This document shows positions 27,041 through 35,117 of a stretch of 64,000 nucleotides of DNA, one piece after another. The translations under genes and the position numbers were made by a program. Every line of letters begins with the position of its first letter. Within the stretch, counting starts at the first letter, position 1. The notes beneath the pieces were generated by a model. It was not told the DNA's origin and ran no database searches. It saw nothing but the letters and a program-made list of their open reading frames with translations. Location: the NCBI RefSeq assembly GCF_014194695.1, contig NZ_JACIAH010000017.1:52878-116877 (forward strand). Direction: 5' to 3'. This stretch comes from Rhizobium sp. BK399 (GTDB lineage Bacteria; Pseudomonadota; Alphaproteobacteria; Rhizobiales; Rhizobiaceae).

Positions 27041-27293
27041 GCGGTTTTTTCGTTGTGGCATTTCAAATCTCCTTTCATCTCCGCGCGCCCTGGTCGCACT
27101 CAAAATCCTGAGAGCTCGCGCTATCGCCATCCAAAAACCGGCATCACGACATGCCTGATACCTAATAGGCAAGGTCCCGCCAGACCTGATGCGCGGGAGC
27201 CTCACGCTGTCTTTCAGTGTCTACAGATAAGTGTTCGATCAAGGTCGCACTCAGGCGTTCATGTCGTTTAGTAATACGCATCGAGGTGGCGAT

Positions 27294-27437
27294 ATGCGAG
27301 ATTTTGAAAACAAACGCGAAAACGACGAAACGCCAACGCCTGCACCGCTGCCTGAGGGCGAGGAGTTCTTCGACCCTTGGGAGGAAGAATTCCGCAAGAG
27401 CTTCTCCAAGGACGATAAGGACTTCGATCTTTTCTAA
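27294..27437 (+). CDS. Small acidic hypothetical protein (47 aa)
   Basis: The peptide starts MRDFENKRENDETPTPAPLP and ends with FFDPWEEEFRKSFSKDDKDF plus DLF. It is rich in acidic and aromatic residues. GAGGTGG precedes the ATG. The family is unknown and the open frame could start earlier (27231), but this start has the best ribosome-binding site. Confidence 0.4.
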   Translation: MRDFENKRENDETPTPAPLPEGEEFFDPWEEEFRKSFSKDDKDFDLF

Positions 27438-27705
27438 TCCCGCTATTTCTGTCCAACGATCCGGGACAAATCGATCCTCATCCCGGCCCCGGCGGCGTTT
27501 TGCCGCTCGGCAGCTTGTGAAGCGTCGGGTATCCATGCAGGTGGAGCGACGAAGCTAAGGGAAGATTGGATGTTGATGCCTCCAATGCTTCCCAGAAGGT
27601 CGCCATCCGCCGGCATGTGGGAACGACTCGCGTCATCCGGGATTTAGAGTGAGCAAGCATCATCCACCCAGCATCGTTGGTTGCGGTCGTAGAAGGGTTA
27701 AAGCG

Positions 27706-28221
27706 ATGGAAGTCCACACGAAACTTCTTCCGAAAAGTGAGTGGGTGCCGAATAATTCGCTGCTGCCTCTCATCGTCTACAAGTCAGCAGTCGATCCAAC
27801 GGGCGACGCCGCGCAACGGTTCGAGGCCTTGTTTCAGGAAAATGGCTGGACTGGAATCTGGCGGAACGGGATATTCGATTATCAACATTACCATGTACAC
27901 GCGCATGAGGTCCTGGGGATTGCGAGGGGGAAAGCTTCCGTCCAGCTCGGTGGACCTGCAGGGATCAGTTATGCTGTAAATGCCGGGGATTGCCTGGTCT
28001 TGCCCGCTGGGACGGGGCACTGCCTTGTCGCGGCAAGCGACGATTTCCTGGTGGTTGGTGCTTATCCGCCTGGCCAACATGCGGATATCAAGAGGTCAAG
28101 CGCAACTGAGGAGGAGCTCACGGCTATAAAAAACTTGCCTCTTCCCCCAACCGATCCCCTGACGGGCCATCCCGGGCCCTTGCTGAAGCACTGGCGATCA
28201 CCGAACGCGGATCAGATCTGA
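27706..28221 (+). CDS. Cupin family protein (YjlB-like)
   Basis: The 171-residue protein is a single-domain cupin: HYHVHAHEVLGIARGKASVQ gives the first motif with metal-binding His/Glu, and AGDCLVLPAGTGHCLVAASD the second. The start MEVHTKLLPKSEWVPNN is typical of YjlB-type cupins, which contain only a central cupin core. AGAAGGG precedes the ATG at 27706. Function unknown; it converges on the PaoABC-like operon and is probably unrelated to it. Confidence 0.8.
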   Translation: MEVHTKLLPKSEWVPNNSLLPLIVYKSAVDPTGDAAQRFEALFQENGWTGIWRNGIFDYQHYHVHAHEVLGIARGKASVQLGGPAGISYAVNAGDCLVLPAGTGHCLVAASDDFLVVGAYPPGQHADIKRSSATEEELTAIKNLPLPPTDPLTGHPGPLLKHWRSPNADQI

Positions 28222-28299
28222 GGCAAGGCCCGGTTCGCTTTCCCCAGTGCGTGCAGGTTCAGTCATTCCCGAGAGATTTGCTTGATGAACGTCAGTGGT

Positions 28300-30585
28300 T
28301 CAGGAAAGAAGACTGTCGATGCGAATTGGCAACTGCCTGACACGCTTTCCTGTCGCGTGAAACACGGCGCTCGCGACCGCTGCAGCGGTACCGACATTGC
28401 CAAGCTCACCTAGCCCCTTCACGCCAGCGGGGTTGACGTCGTTGTCGGTCTCGGGGACCAGGATGACCTTAACCTCCCCGATGTCGGCGTTCACTGGTAC
28501 GAGATAATCCTGCAGGTCGCGATTGACGACACGCGCGCTCCTATGATCGAATTCGGTCGCCTCGTGGAGGGCTGACGAGATGCCCCAGATCATGCCTCCC
28601 ATCAGCTGGCTGCGTGCGGTTCTGGTATTCATGATCCTTCCGCCCGCAAAGGCACCAACAATGCGCGGGACTCGGATTTCGCGCGTGCGACGATGGATGC
28701 GCACCTCGACGAATTCGGCCCCAAAGGCATATTTAATCATCTCGCCCTTCTCACCGCTCACCATCTCCATATTGCCCTTGTAGAGCTTGGAGACGGCCTC
28801 CGGAGAAGCTGTGTCCGGACGAAATTCCGTGTATTGCTCGATAACGCCGCTTCCGAGATTTTTGAAGGCATCCCTCAGGTCCTGCGAGGCGTTGCCGGCA
28901 ATCAACCTGCCTCCCTTGAAGCCTATCGATCGCGGATCGCTTCCTGCCAGGGGTCCGTCGTTTGCCGTGACTACGGCTCGTGTGAGCTTGTCGCGGATTT
29001 CGCCACATGCCTTGATGATGGCTGACGATACGCTTGCAGTCGTATTGGATCCGCCAGCGACCGGGGCAGGCGGTAGGCGTGTGTCACCCATTTCCACCTC
29101 GACCACGACTGGATCGAGACCCAACTGCTCGGCGACAAGCTGAGCCGCGACTGTGCGGATGCCCGTTCCAATCTCGTGAGACGCCGTCTGTATCCGCGCG
29201 TGACCGTCATCGGTCAGCGTGATCCGGACCGCGCATGGGGCGACGTTGGAGGGATAAACTGCCGTGGCGCAACCCATGCCAATCAGCCAGTCACCATCCT
29301 GCGTGCTGCCGACCTGCGGATTTCGAGTGGACCAGCCAAATTCGCGTGCTGCCTGATCGTAGCACTCCATTAGGGACCGGCTTGAAAATGGCTTGCCCTC
29401 GATCGCATCCCTGCTCGCATCGTTAATCCGGCGAAATTCGACCGGATCCATGTCGAGAGCGACCGCCATTTCGTCCATCGCACTTTCCAGCGCGTAGACG
29501 TAAGGGGTCTCCGGTGGCGATCGCATGTAACTTGGTGTCGGTCGGTCGGCCTTCACCAGGAAGACCTTGGTCAGGACCGAGCCGTAGTTATAAATGCGTC
29601 CAGTGGTTTTCGTGCCGCCGACGACATAAGGATCGGGACGCGATGTCACCTCCCACCCCTCGTGCTGAAAGGCCAAAATCCGGCCGTCGCGCGCAGCGCC
29701 CATCCTGACATGATGACGGGTCTCGGCGCGATATGTTTGGGTCGTGAATGCCTGCGGCCGCGTCACGACGCAGCGTACCGGCCTGCCCAATCTTCGCGCC
29801 GCCAGCGCGACGATTGCCGTGCGCGGCGTGATCGGTCCCTTTGAACCGAAGGCTCCACCAATATAAGGGCTAACCACTCGCACGCGGTCGGGTTCGATCC
29901 TCAGCTGCCGGGCTATTTCGACCTTCCAGCCGTAGACATTCTGCGACGGCTCGTAGACGGTCAAATTATCACCCTGCCAATAGGCGGTCGTGGAAAACAG
30001 CTCGATCGGATTGTGGTGGTGCGTCGCCATGCCGTATTCGGCATCGATCTTTACATCCGCCTTGGCAAAATTGGCCTCGAAATCGCCGGCCTTTACGTCT
30101 TTGCCGAATTCCTCGCTTGCCTGCGCTGCAGCAACCGTTTCCGTTCCGTCCGACCCGAAACCTGTACTTGGTTGCTCTTCCTCGTAGTCGGCGTTGATGC
30201 GCATTGCCGCTTCGCGGGCGACCTCGACCGTCTCGGCCACCACAAGAGCGATAATCTGGCCGTCATGCCAAATCTTCGTATCGTGCAATGGACCGATCGA
30301 TGTCGATCCGGAGGTTCCAAATTCCGGCGGCTCCAGCTCCTTGCCCACGTCCTCGTGCGTTAGCACGTCGAGCACGCCGGGAATGGCACGTGCGTCTTCG
30401 AGGTGAAGCCCCTTGATCCGGCCACAAGCGATAGCGCTCGTGACGAGATACCCATGAGCGATATTGTTGAGCGGGATGTCGGCGGGATAGGATGCCTTGC
30501 CCATGACCTTGAGCCGGCCGTCCACGCGCGCAAGTGGCGCTCCCATGTTTTCGCCTGGCGTTGGCGCAGCTTCACTCTTGCTCAT
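28300..30585 (-). CDS. paoC: Xanthine dehydrogenase-family aldehyde oxidoreductase, molybdenum-binding subunit (PaoC-like)
   Basis: The 761-residue large subunit binds the molybdenum cofactor. Seen are ARVDGRLKVMGKASYPADIP near the start, VVSPYIGGAFGSKGP, and near the C-terminus GVKGLGELG, which holds the catalytic glutamate of the family. PaoC-type enzymes oxidise a broad range of aldehydes, often aromatic, in the periplasm. It is the last gene of a three-gene operon and overlaps the FAD-subunit gene by 4 bases. The PaoABC assignment rests on subunit split, order and the Tat-tagged iron-sulfur subunit. Confidence 0.85.
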   Translation of the reverse strand: MSKSEAAPTPGENMGAPLARVDGRLKVMGKASYPADIPLNNIAHGYLVTSAIACGRIKGLHLEDARAIPGVLDVLTHEDVGKELEPPEFGTSGSTSIGPLHDTKIWHDGQIIALVVAETVEVAREAAMRINADYEEEQPSTGFGSDGTETVAAAQASEEFGKDVKAGDFEANFAKADVKIDAEYGMATHHHNPIELFSTTAYWQGDNLTVYEPSQNVYGWKVEIARQLRIEPDRVRVVSPYIGGAFGSKGPITPRTAIVALAARRLGRPVRCVVTRPQAFTTQTYRAETRHHVRMGAARDGRILAFQHEGWEVTSRPDPYVVGGTKTTGRIYNYGSVLTKVFLVKADRPTPSYMRSPPETPYVYALESAMDEMAVALDMDPVEFRRINDASRDAIEGKPFSSRSLMECYDQAAREFGWSTRNPQVGSTQDGDWLIGMGCATAVYPSNVAPCAVRITLTDDGHARIQTASHEIGTGIRTVAAQLVAEQLGLDPVVVEVEMGDTRLPPAPVAGGSNTTASVSSAIIKACGEIRDKLTRAVVTANDGPLAGSDPRSIGFKGGRLIAGNASQDLRDAFKNLGSGVIEQYTEFRPDTASPEAVSKLYKGNMEMVSGEKGEMIKYAFGAEFVEVRIHRRTREIRVPRIVGAFAGGRIMNTRTARSQLMGGMIWGISSALHEATEFDHRSARVVNRDLQDYLVPVNADIGEVKVILVPETDNDVNPAGVKGLGELGNVGTAAAVASAVFHATGKRVRQLPIRIDSLLS

Positions 30586-31598
30586 AAGCTCATCTCCCGG
30601 ACTTCCATCAGAGCGCGCACCAGCGTCTGCTTTCCCAATTCGACCTTGAATGAATTGTGTTCCCGAGGCTTTGCTTCCGCAAAGGCCGCATCCGCCGCGG
30701 CATTTGCGGCTTCCTCGGTCAGCGGTCGCCCCCGCAGCACGTCTTCGGCTGTTACCGCACGCCAGGGCACGGTCGCCAGTCCTCCGAGACCGATGCGCAC
30801 GTCACGCACGTTTTTACCATCGAGATCGAGAGCGACCGCGGTCGAGGCCAATGCAAATGCATAGGATTGGCGATCACGGACCTTCAGATATGTGGACCTT
30901 GAAGCCCATTGAGGAATTTGGACGATGATGGCGGTAATCATCTCGTCGGGCCGCAGGACCGTTTCAATGTCAGGCCGGTCCTCCGGCAGACGATGCAGTT
31001 CAGAAATCGGGAGGCGACGGTTGGCATCCCGGCCCTGGATCTCGATCGAGGCGTCCAGCGCGATCAGGGCTTGTGCGAAATCGCCATGATATGTTGCAAT
31101 GCAAGAATCGCTTACACCCAGGATCGCATGCTGCCGGTTGAAGCCGTCTATCGCCGAGCAGCCGGAACCTGGAAGGCGCTTGTTGCAGGGCCAGGAGATT
31201 TCGCGAAAATACTCGCACCGCGTCCTCTGCAGCAGGTTGCCGCCGAGCGTCGCCATGTTTCGGATCTGGCGACTTGCTGCAAGCTTCAGGCTCTCGCTCA
31301 GCATCGGGCATCGCCGGTTGATTTCGGCGTGGTCCTCCGCCTCACTCATCCGCACCAGGGCGCCAAGCCGGAGTTCCGAACCCTCGAGTGCGATCGTACG
31401 CATGGCGGTTTCCTGGATCGGGTTGATGTCCACAAGTCGAGAGGGACGATTGACTCCGAGCCGCATGTAGTCGGACATGTTCGTACCGCCAGCAATAAAT
31501 TGCGACGGGGCATCGGTTGGGGGCTGCTGATTGACCTCTTCCATTGCTGAAAGAGCTTCGTGCAGCGTGTCGGCCCTCTCGTAGATGAAGGGTAGCAT
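30582..31598 (-). CDS. paoB: Aldehyde oxidoreductase FAD-binding subunit (PaoB-like)
   Basis: The 338-residue subunit has a FAD-binding PCMH start (MLPFIYERADTLHEALSAM, FIAGGTNMSDYMRLGV, RLVDINPI). The middle carries cysteines (QRTRCEYFREISWPCNKRLP, GSGCSAIDG) that in PaoB hold an extra 4Fe-4S cluster. It passes electrons between the iron-sulfur and FAD centres. It shares one base with the upstream paoA-like stop and overlaps paoC by 4 bases, so translational coupling is likely. Confidence 0.85.
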   Translation of the reverse strand: MLPFIYERADTLHEALSAMEEVNQQPPTDAPSQFIAGGTNMSDYMRLGVNRPSRLVDINPIQETAMRTIALEGSELRLGALVRMSEAEDHAEINRRCPMLSESLKLAASRQIRNMATLGGNLLQRTRCEYFREISWPCNKRLPGSGCSAIDGFNRQHAILGVSDSCIATYHGDFAQALIALDASIEIQGRDANRRLPISELHRLPEDRPDIETVLRPDEMITAIIVQIPQWASRSTYLKVRDRQSYAFALASTAVALDLDGKNVRDVRIGLGGLATVPWRAVTAEDVLRGRPLTEEAANAAADAAFAEAKPREHNSFKVELGKQTLVRALMEVREMSL

Positions 31599-32236
31599 CA
31601 GACCTTCTCCATCTCTTCACGGGCCTGTTTTACGGCTTCAACGATGTTGGGATAGGCAGCGCACCGACAGATGTTACCGCTCATGTATTCCCGGATGTCT
31701 GCGTCGCTGTCTGCATGACCCTCCTTAACGCAGGCAACACCAGAGATGATCTGGCCGGGGGTACAGTAGCCACACTGAAAGGCATCGCAGTCGATGAACG
31801 CCTGTTGCATCGGGTGCAGCGTTCCGTCGGCAGAACAAAGACTTTCGATGGTCGTGATCTCGCGACCCTGGTTCATCGCGGCAAAGCTTATGCAGGATAA
31901 CGTCCGCTCACCATCCGTCAGAACAGTGCAAGCGCCGCATTGTCCGTGATCGCAGCCTTTCTTCGTGCCGGTCAGGCCCGCGTGGTCGCGAAGGAGGTCC
32001 AGAAGCGAGGTGCGGCTGTCGACATTGAATTGATACGACTGCCCATTTATCCGCATGGATATCGCCACAGCCTCGTCTGCATTGCGCCTCTCGGATTCCT
32101 GGGCTTGCCCTGAAGCTGCGGTGGCTCCTTTGAGCGGGATGGCTGCAGCGGCAACCGTGATTGTGCCTGTCATGAGGGTTCGCCTGGTAAGGCCGGCACT
32201 TCCGGCGTGCGTGGGTGAAGGCATGCGGTCGTCCAA
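31598..32236 (-). CDS. paoA: Aldehyde oxidoreductase 2Fe-2S subunit with Tat signal (PaoA-like)
   Basis: The 212-residue protein has a twin-arginine leader (LTRRTLMTGTITVAAAAIPL), indicating export of the folded complex to the periplasm. Two 2Fe-2S motif groups follow: GCDHGQCGACT with a later C in the plant-type domain, and CGYCTPGQ with ICRC in the helical domain. The gene order paoA-paoB-paoC matches the Escherichia coli operon. It is the only subunit with a signal, as in the known enzyme. No MobA-like chaperone gene (PaoD/XdhC) is seen after paoC. Confidence 0.87.
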   Translation of the reverse strand: MDDRMPSPTHAGSAGLTRRTLMTGTITVAAAAIPLKGATAASGQAQESERRNADEAVAISMRINGQSYQFNVDSRTSLLDLLRDHAGLTGTKKGCDHGQCGACTVLTDGERTLSCISFAAMNQGREITTIESLCSADGTLHPMQQAFIDCDAFQCGYCTPGQIISGVACVKEGHADSDADIREYMSGNICRCAAYPNIVEAVKQAREEMEKV

Positions 32237-32578
32237 CGTTCTTCAGATTTCGTTTGCCCGCCCCAGCCAACGAGGCTTGTCGACCGTGCGCTAACCTCTC
32301 CTCGGCGAAAGAGTTCCAAGGCGCGGTTGGTTTTTCCTGGCTTGCTTGCCCTGGCCCGAAGCCAATTTCGCTGAGTTTGCGATCTCCCGATCTGAAAACA
32401 TTCTCAAGACCGACAGCGGGCGATGCCGATTGCACCTGTGCCGGCCCGATACCACGAACTCTCCACCACTTAGAGTGAGGCTTTGTGAGTTTCGATTACT
32501 ATCGAGACGTAAGGCGATCAAGCGGACGGCAGCCGCGTCGGGTTCGCGGCGTCAGCTGGTCTTGCAGCTTGCGTGCTT
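32237..32578. other. Intergenic stretch upstream of paoA
   Basis: It lies between the start of paoA and the end of the Nudix gene, both on the minus strand. It must carry the paoABC promoter, but no clear -35/-10 or operator was recognised. Open frames here lack coding character. Confidence 0.35.
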
Positions 32579-33019
32579 CTACATCAGTCTTCGCAGAAGT
32601 GCGCGCAAGCCCGGCTGGCCCGCTTCGACCGCGGCATCGTTAATTGGAAACCATCTGGTTATCCGTGTCGCCTGCTCAGGGAAAGTATCGGCGACCGACG
32701 TCACATGGATGATGTGCGAGGTCACCTTGTATCGCTGCCGGTTGGTGTCCTTGACATAGGTGAAAGCACCGAACGGTCGGACTGCCACCCGACCGCGTAT
32801 TCCGGCCTCTTCGAACGCTTCCCGCTCAGCGGCCGCATGGGTCGTTTCGGTACCTTCGATATGACCTTTCGGCAGACCCCAGCGCCCATTTCGCTTGCTG
32901 CCGACAAGCAGAATCTCAACGCCTTCTTCAGTGCGCCTGAGACAGACCGCACCCGCCTGTTGAATGTCCGGGACCCGGTGCGACAAAATGGATTGATACT
33001 CCGGGGTGCTCTCTAACAT
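32579..33019 (-). CDS. Nudix hydrolase
   Basis: The 146-residue single-domain protein has a complete Nudix box at about residues 52-74. G at the start (GHIEGTE) is followed by the catalytic REAFEEAGI, matching GX5EX7REUXEEXGU. AGAVCLRR and LVGSKRNGRWGLPKG lie before it. It should hydrolyse nucleoside-diphosphate-linked compounds with Mg2+. The substrate is not predictable. Confidence 0.88.
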   Translation of the reverse strand: MLESTPEYQSILSHRVPDIQQAGAVCLRRTEEGVEILLVGSKRNGRWGLPKGHIEGTETTHAAAEREAFEEAGIRGRVAVRPFGAFTYVKDTNRQRYKVTSHIIHVTSVADTFPEQATRITRWFPINDAAVEAGQPGLRALLRRLM

Positions 33020-33176
33020 AGCATCGCCTCAGCTTGGCAATCACCGGCGTCCGGGGACCCTCTAGACCGGTCGGGGCTGGAGTGTCCACTGAAATGGGTT
33101 CATAGTTCAAGCGATGAAAAGTTGAATTGTTTGCCGACTAAAAACGTTCCAGGTTTACGCTGGAAAGGAGCGGGTC

Positions 33177-33287
33177 ATGGCGGAAGTTGAACCAAAGCTC
33201 GAGCTGGTGACCTCGGACAGAGACAAATTGCTTGCCTGCGATCTCCTCGGCAAGCCGGATGAGACAATTACCCAGAACGCGGTCTAA
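33177..33287 (+). CDS. Possible micro-protein (36 aa)
   Basis: The frame starts MAEVEPKLELVTSDRDKLLA and ends ETITQNAV. A very good ribosome-binding site (GGAAAGGAG, 7 bases before ATG) is the main evidence. No family was recognised. Confidence 0.35.
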   Translation: MAEVEPKLELVTSDRDKLLACDLLGKPDETITQNAV

Positions 33288-33466
33288 AAACTCGAAAGTC
33301 GAAGCCGTGCTCGACCGGGGAGATGTGTCCGCCGGCGAGCACCGAAAGCTGCCTTCAGCGCTTCCAAGACCAGTGCTTCTGCCTTGATCTCCTCAAGCCT
33401 GGCTTCCAGCTCCGCCAGCTTCCCTTCAATTCCTCGACGACCGACACCATGCCAGACCAACTCCAT
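33284..33466 (-). CDS. Possible small helical protein (60 aa)
   Basis: From the ATG at 33466 the frame reads MELVWHGVGRRGIEGKLAEL then EARLEEIKAEALVLEALKAA. This is an amphipathic, coiled-coil-like stretch, with a basic tail after it. The frame is open further upstream to 33538. The ribosome-binding site is poor and no family was recognised. It overlaps the end of the opposing micro-ORF by 4 bases. Confidence 0.33.
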   Translation of the reverse strand: MELVWHGVGRRGIEGKLAELEARLEEIKAEALVLEALKAAFGARRRTHLPGRARLRLSSF

Positions 33467-33720
33467 CGACAGGGCTGGAGGTAACAATTTTCGCGGTCTG
33501 AATCTTGCGGCTTTTGCTACCTGGAAAAAACTGCGCAACGGCTGCGTTTGGTCGCGGATAGTCTCCCCGTATTCAGGATCAACTCATCTGGTCCATCCTG
33601 GACGGTCTATCATCGTGTCGTGTCACGTTGCTGTGTAACGAAAATTAAACTTAACGATTTCTTAATTAGTTATCTCTAATATTCTGATCGGAACTTCTCC
33701 CAGTTCCATGTGGCGAGACT

Positions 33721-33744
33721 GGCCCGCCTCGGCGGGCCTCTTTT
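33721..33744 (+). terminator. Rho-independent terminator
   Basis: GGCCCGC and GCGGGCC form 7 perfect pairs around CTCG, followed by TCTTTT. No plus-strand gene ends close upstream. A short RNA starting in the AT-rich stretch near 33640-33690 is possible. Confidence 0.6.
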
Positions 33745-33791
33745 ACGCGGCTGCTGCCGTTAGATGCGGAGACCTTTGAAGCACTTCGATG

Positions 33792-33873
33792 CGTTGATCC
33801 GGGAGCCGACCCCAGCCCTCTTTGGATCAACGAGCATCTGGCCGGAGACCAAAGCGGAACCTCCGGCCAGATG
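33792..33873 (+). other. Two-hairpin structured element, copy 2
   Basis: Hairpin A is CGTTGATCC (33792-33800) with GGATCAACG (33824-33832), 9 perfect pairs. Hairpin B is CATCTGGCCGGAG (33835-33847) with CTCCGGCCAGATG (33861-33873), 13 perfect pairs. The loop of A carries GGAGCCGACCCCAGCCC, identical to copy 1. Downstream, GGGTTCGGCTCC (33889-33900) is complementary to GGAGCCGACCC with one bulge, so a loop-tail pseudoknot is possible. It lies between two plus-strand terminators in a gene-free region, consistent with a small RNA ending at 34042. Confidence 0.55.
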
Positions 33874-34014
33874 TTTCAGGCAAATGCGGGTTCGGCTCCT
33901 CCCTGTCGTCATTGCGAAAATCATCGTCACTTTTGGCTGAAACGACGCAACAGGATCTTGGGCAGTGCGCTCCTGCGCGAGCTGCGCTCGCTCGTGTGTC
34001 TGGCTACTCGACCT

Positions 34015-34042
34015 AGCCCCGCGGTTGCGGGGCTCTTCGTTT
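34015..34042 (+). terminator. Rho-independent terminator
   Basis: AGCCCCGC and GCGGGGCT form 8 perfect pairs around GGTT, followed by a loose T-run (CTTCGTTT). It could end a transcript covering the structured element at 33.8 kb, since no plus-strand protein gene precedes it. Confidence 0.5.
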
Positions 34043-34097
34043 GTCCGGGCTATGTGGTGACCGGGGCGTTCTGTACCACTTCTTTGAGAAGCAGCGG

Positions 34098-34985
34098 TCA
34101 GGGAAACAGCTCCTTTTTGGGAGCCTGCACGCCGTGCGTGCCATCATATCCATTGACCTGCGATGGCACCCAACCCTGCGGCAGGCTCGACGGTCGATAG
34201 ACCTCGACTTCGAGGGGATAGCACGCCGCGGCATCCGACGAATGTTCGGACGAGCAATCGCCCCCGGGACATGCTGACATGCAAGCGAGAAGATCGATTT
34301 CTGCGAAGAACTCCAGGTAATCGCCCGGGCGCACCGGGCTCGCCTTCATGAAGTACTGCCCCGTATCCCGGGTAAAGCCCGTGCACATGAATACGTTCAG
34401 GACGTCGTGGATGTGTGTCGACGCTTCGTCCAGCGGCATTCCGGTTTCCTCTGCAAAGGCCCGTGTGAGGTTCGAATGACAGCAGTGATGATACTGTCCT
34501 CCATGGCTCAGGAGGTTATGCGTGTAGGGATCGCAACGTGTTCCTATGACGTCGTGTACTGAGCCTCCAAACGCGTCGAAGCCATACCAGTCAAGCGTAT
34601 CATGGGTGATCGTCGCGATGGGCCGCAGATAAGGCAGGTTCGAGAATAGCTGGTCGCCAAGCCCGACATGAGTTCCGTTCAAGGCACGGGTTTTGCCCGT
34701 ATAGAGGCGCTCGATAATGTTGTTGGCGTTGAACAGATTGAGATCGCCGACCTGCGGACCCTCGCCGCAGAGAATGCGACAAAAGTAGCCTGTCGGCACC
34801 GTCCAGCATGCGGCATCTCGCGCTGGAACAGTCACGCGCTTCACAAGCGTGAGGTCCGCGCGCAAGGCGCGGTAGGCCTTAAGATCGGGACGTGGCAGGC
34901 TTTGCACCGGATAGCAAATCACAGGAGCGATTGCCCTGCGCGCTGATGCATCTTGCGGGGCTTCAGTGACGGGTGGGGGCTTCAT
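34098..34985 (-). CDS. DUF1989 family protein (urea-carboxylase-associated / carboxyguanidine deiminase-like)
   Basis: The 295-residue protein carries the DUF1989 core: ITHDTLDWYGFDAFGGSVHD, RCDPYTHNLLSHGG, HHCCHSNLTRAFAEETGMPL and a Cys-rich stretch ACMSACPGGDCSSEHSSDAA. The family includes the urea-carboxylase-associated proteins, now known as CgdA/CgdB, which deiminate carboxyguanidine after guanidine carboxylase. Only one such gene is present here, while CgdAB form a pair. It lies 132 bases after the biotin carboxylase gene on the same strand, so it probably belongs to that operon. Confidence 0.8.
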   Translation of the reverse strand: MKPPPVTEAPQDASARRAIAPVICYPVQSLPRPDLKAYRALRADLTLVKRVTVPARDAACWTVPTGYFCRILCGEGPQVGDLNLFNANNIIERLYTGKTRALNGTHVGLGDQLFSNLPYLRPIATITHDTLDWYGFDAFGGSVHDVIGTRCDPYTHNLLSHGGQYHHCCHSNLTRAFAEETGMPLDEASTHIHDVLNVFMCTGFTRDTGQYFMKASPVRPGDYLEFFAEIDLLACMSACPGGDCSSEHSSDAAACYPLEVEVYRPSSLPQGWVPSQVNGYDGTHGVQAPKKELFP

Positions 34986-35117
34986 CCCTCGTCCTCTCCA
35001 TGCTGCATATTGGGACTGCCTATTGAAGGCAGGTCAGTTTGCTCAAAATCTAGCCATGTTCGCAGAACCGATGGAGGTTTCAACAGGTTCTTTTGCCGCA
35101 GCGTTGAATTCATAGAC

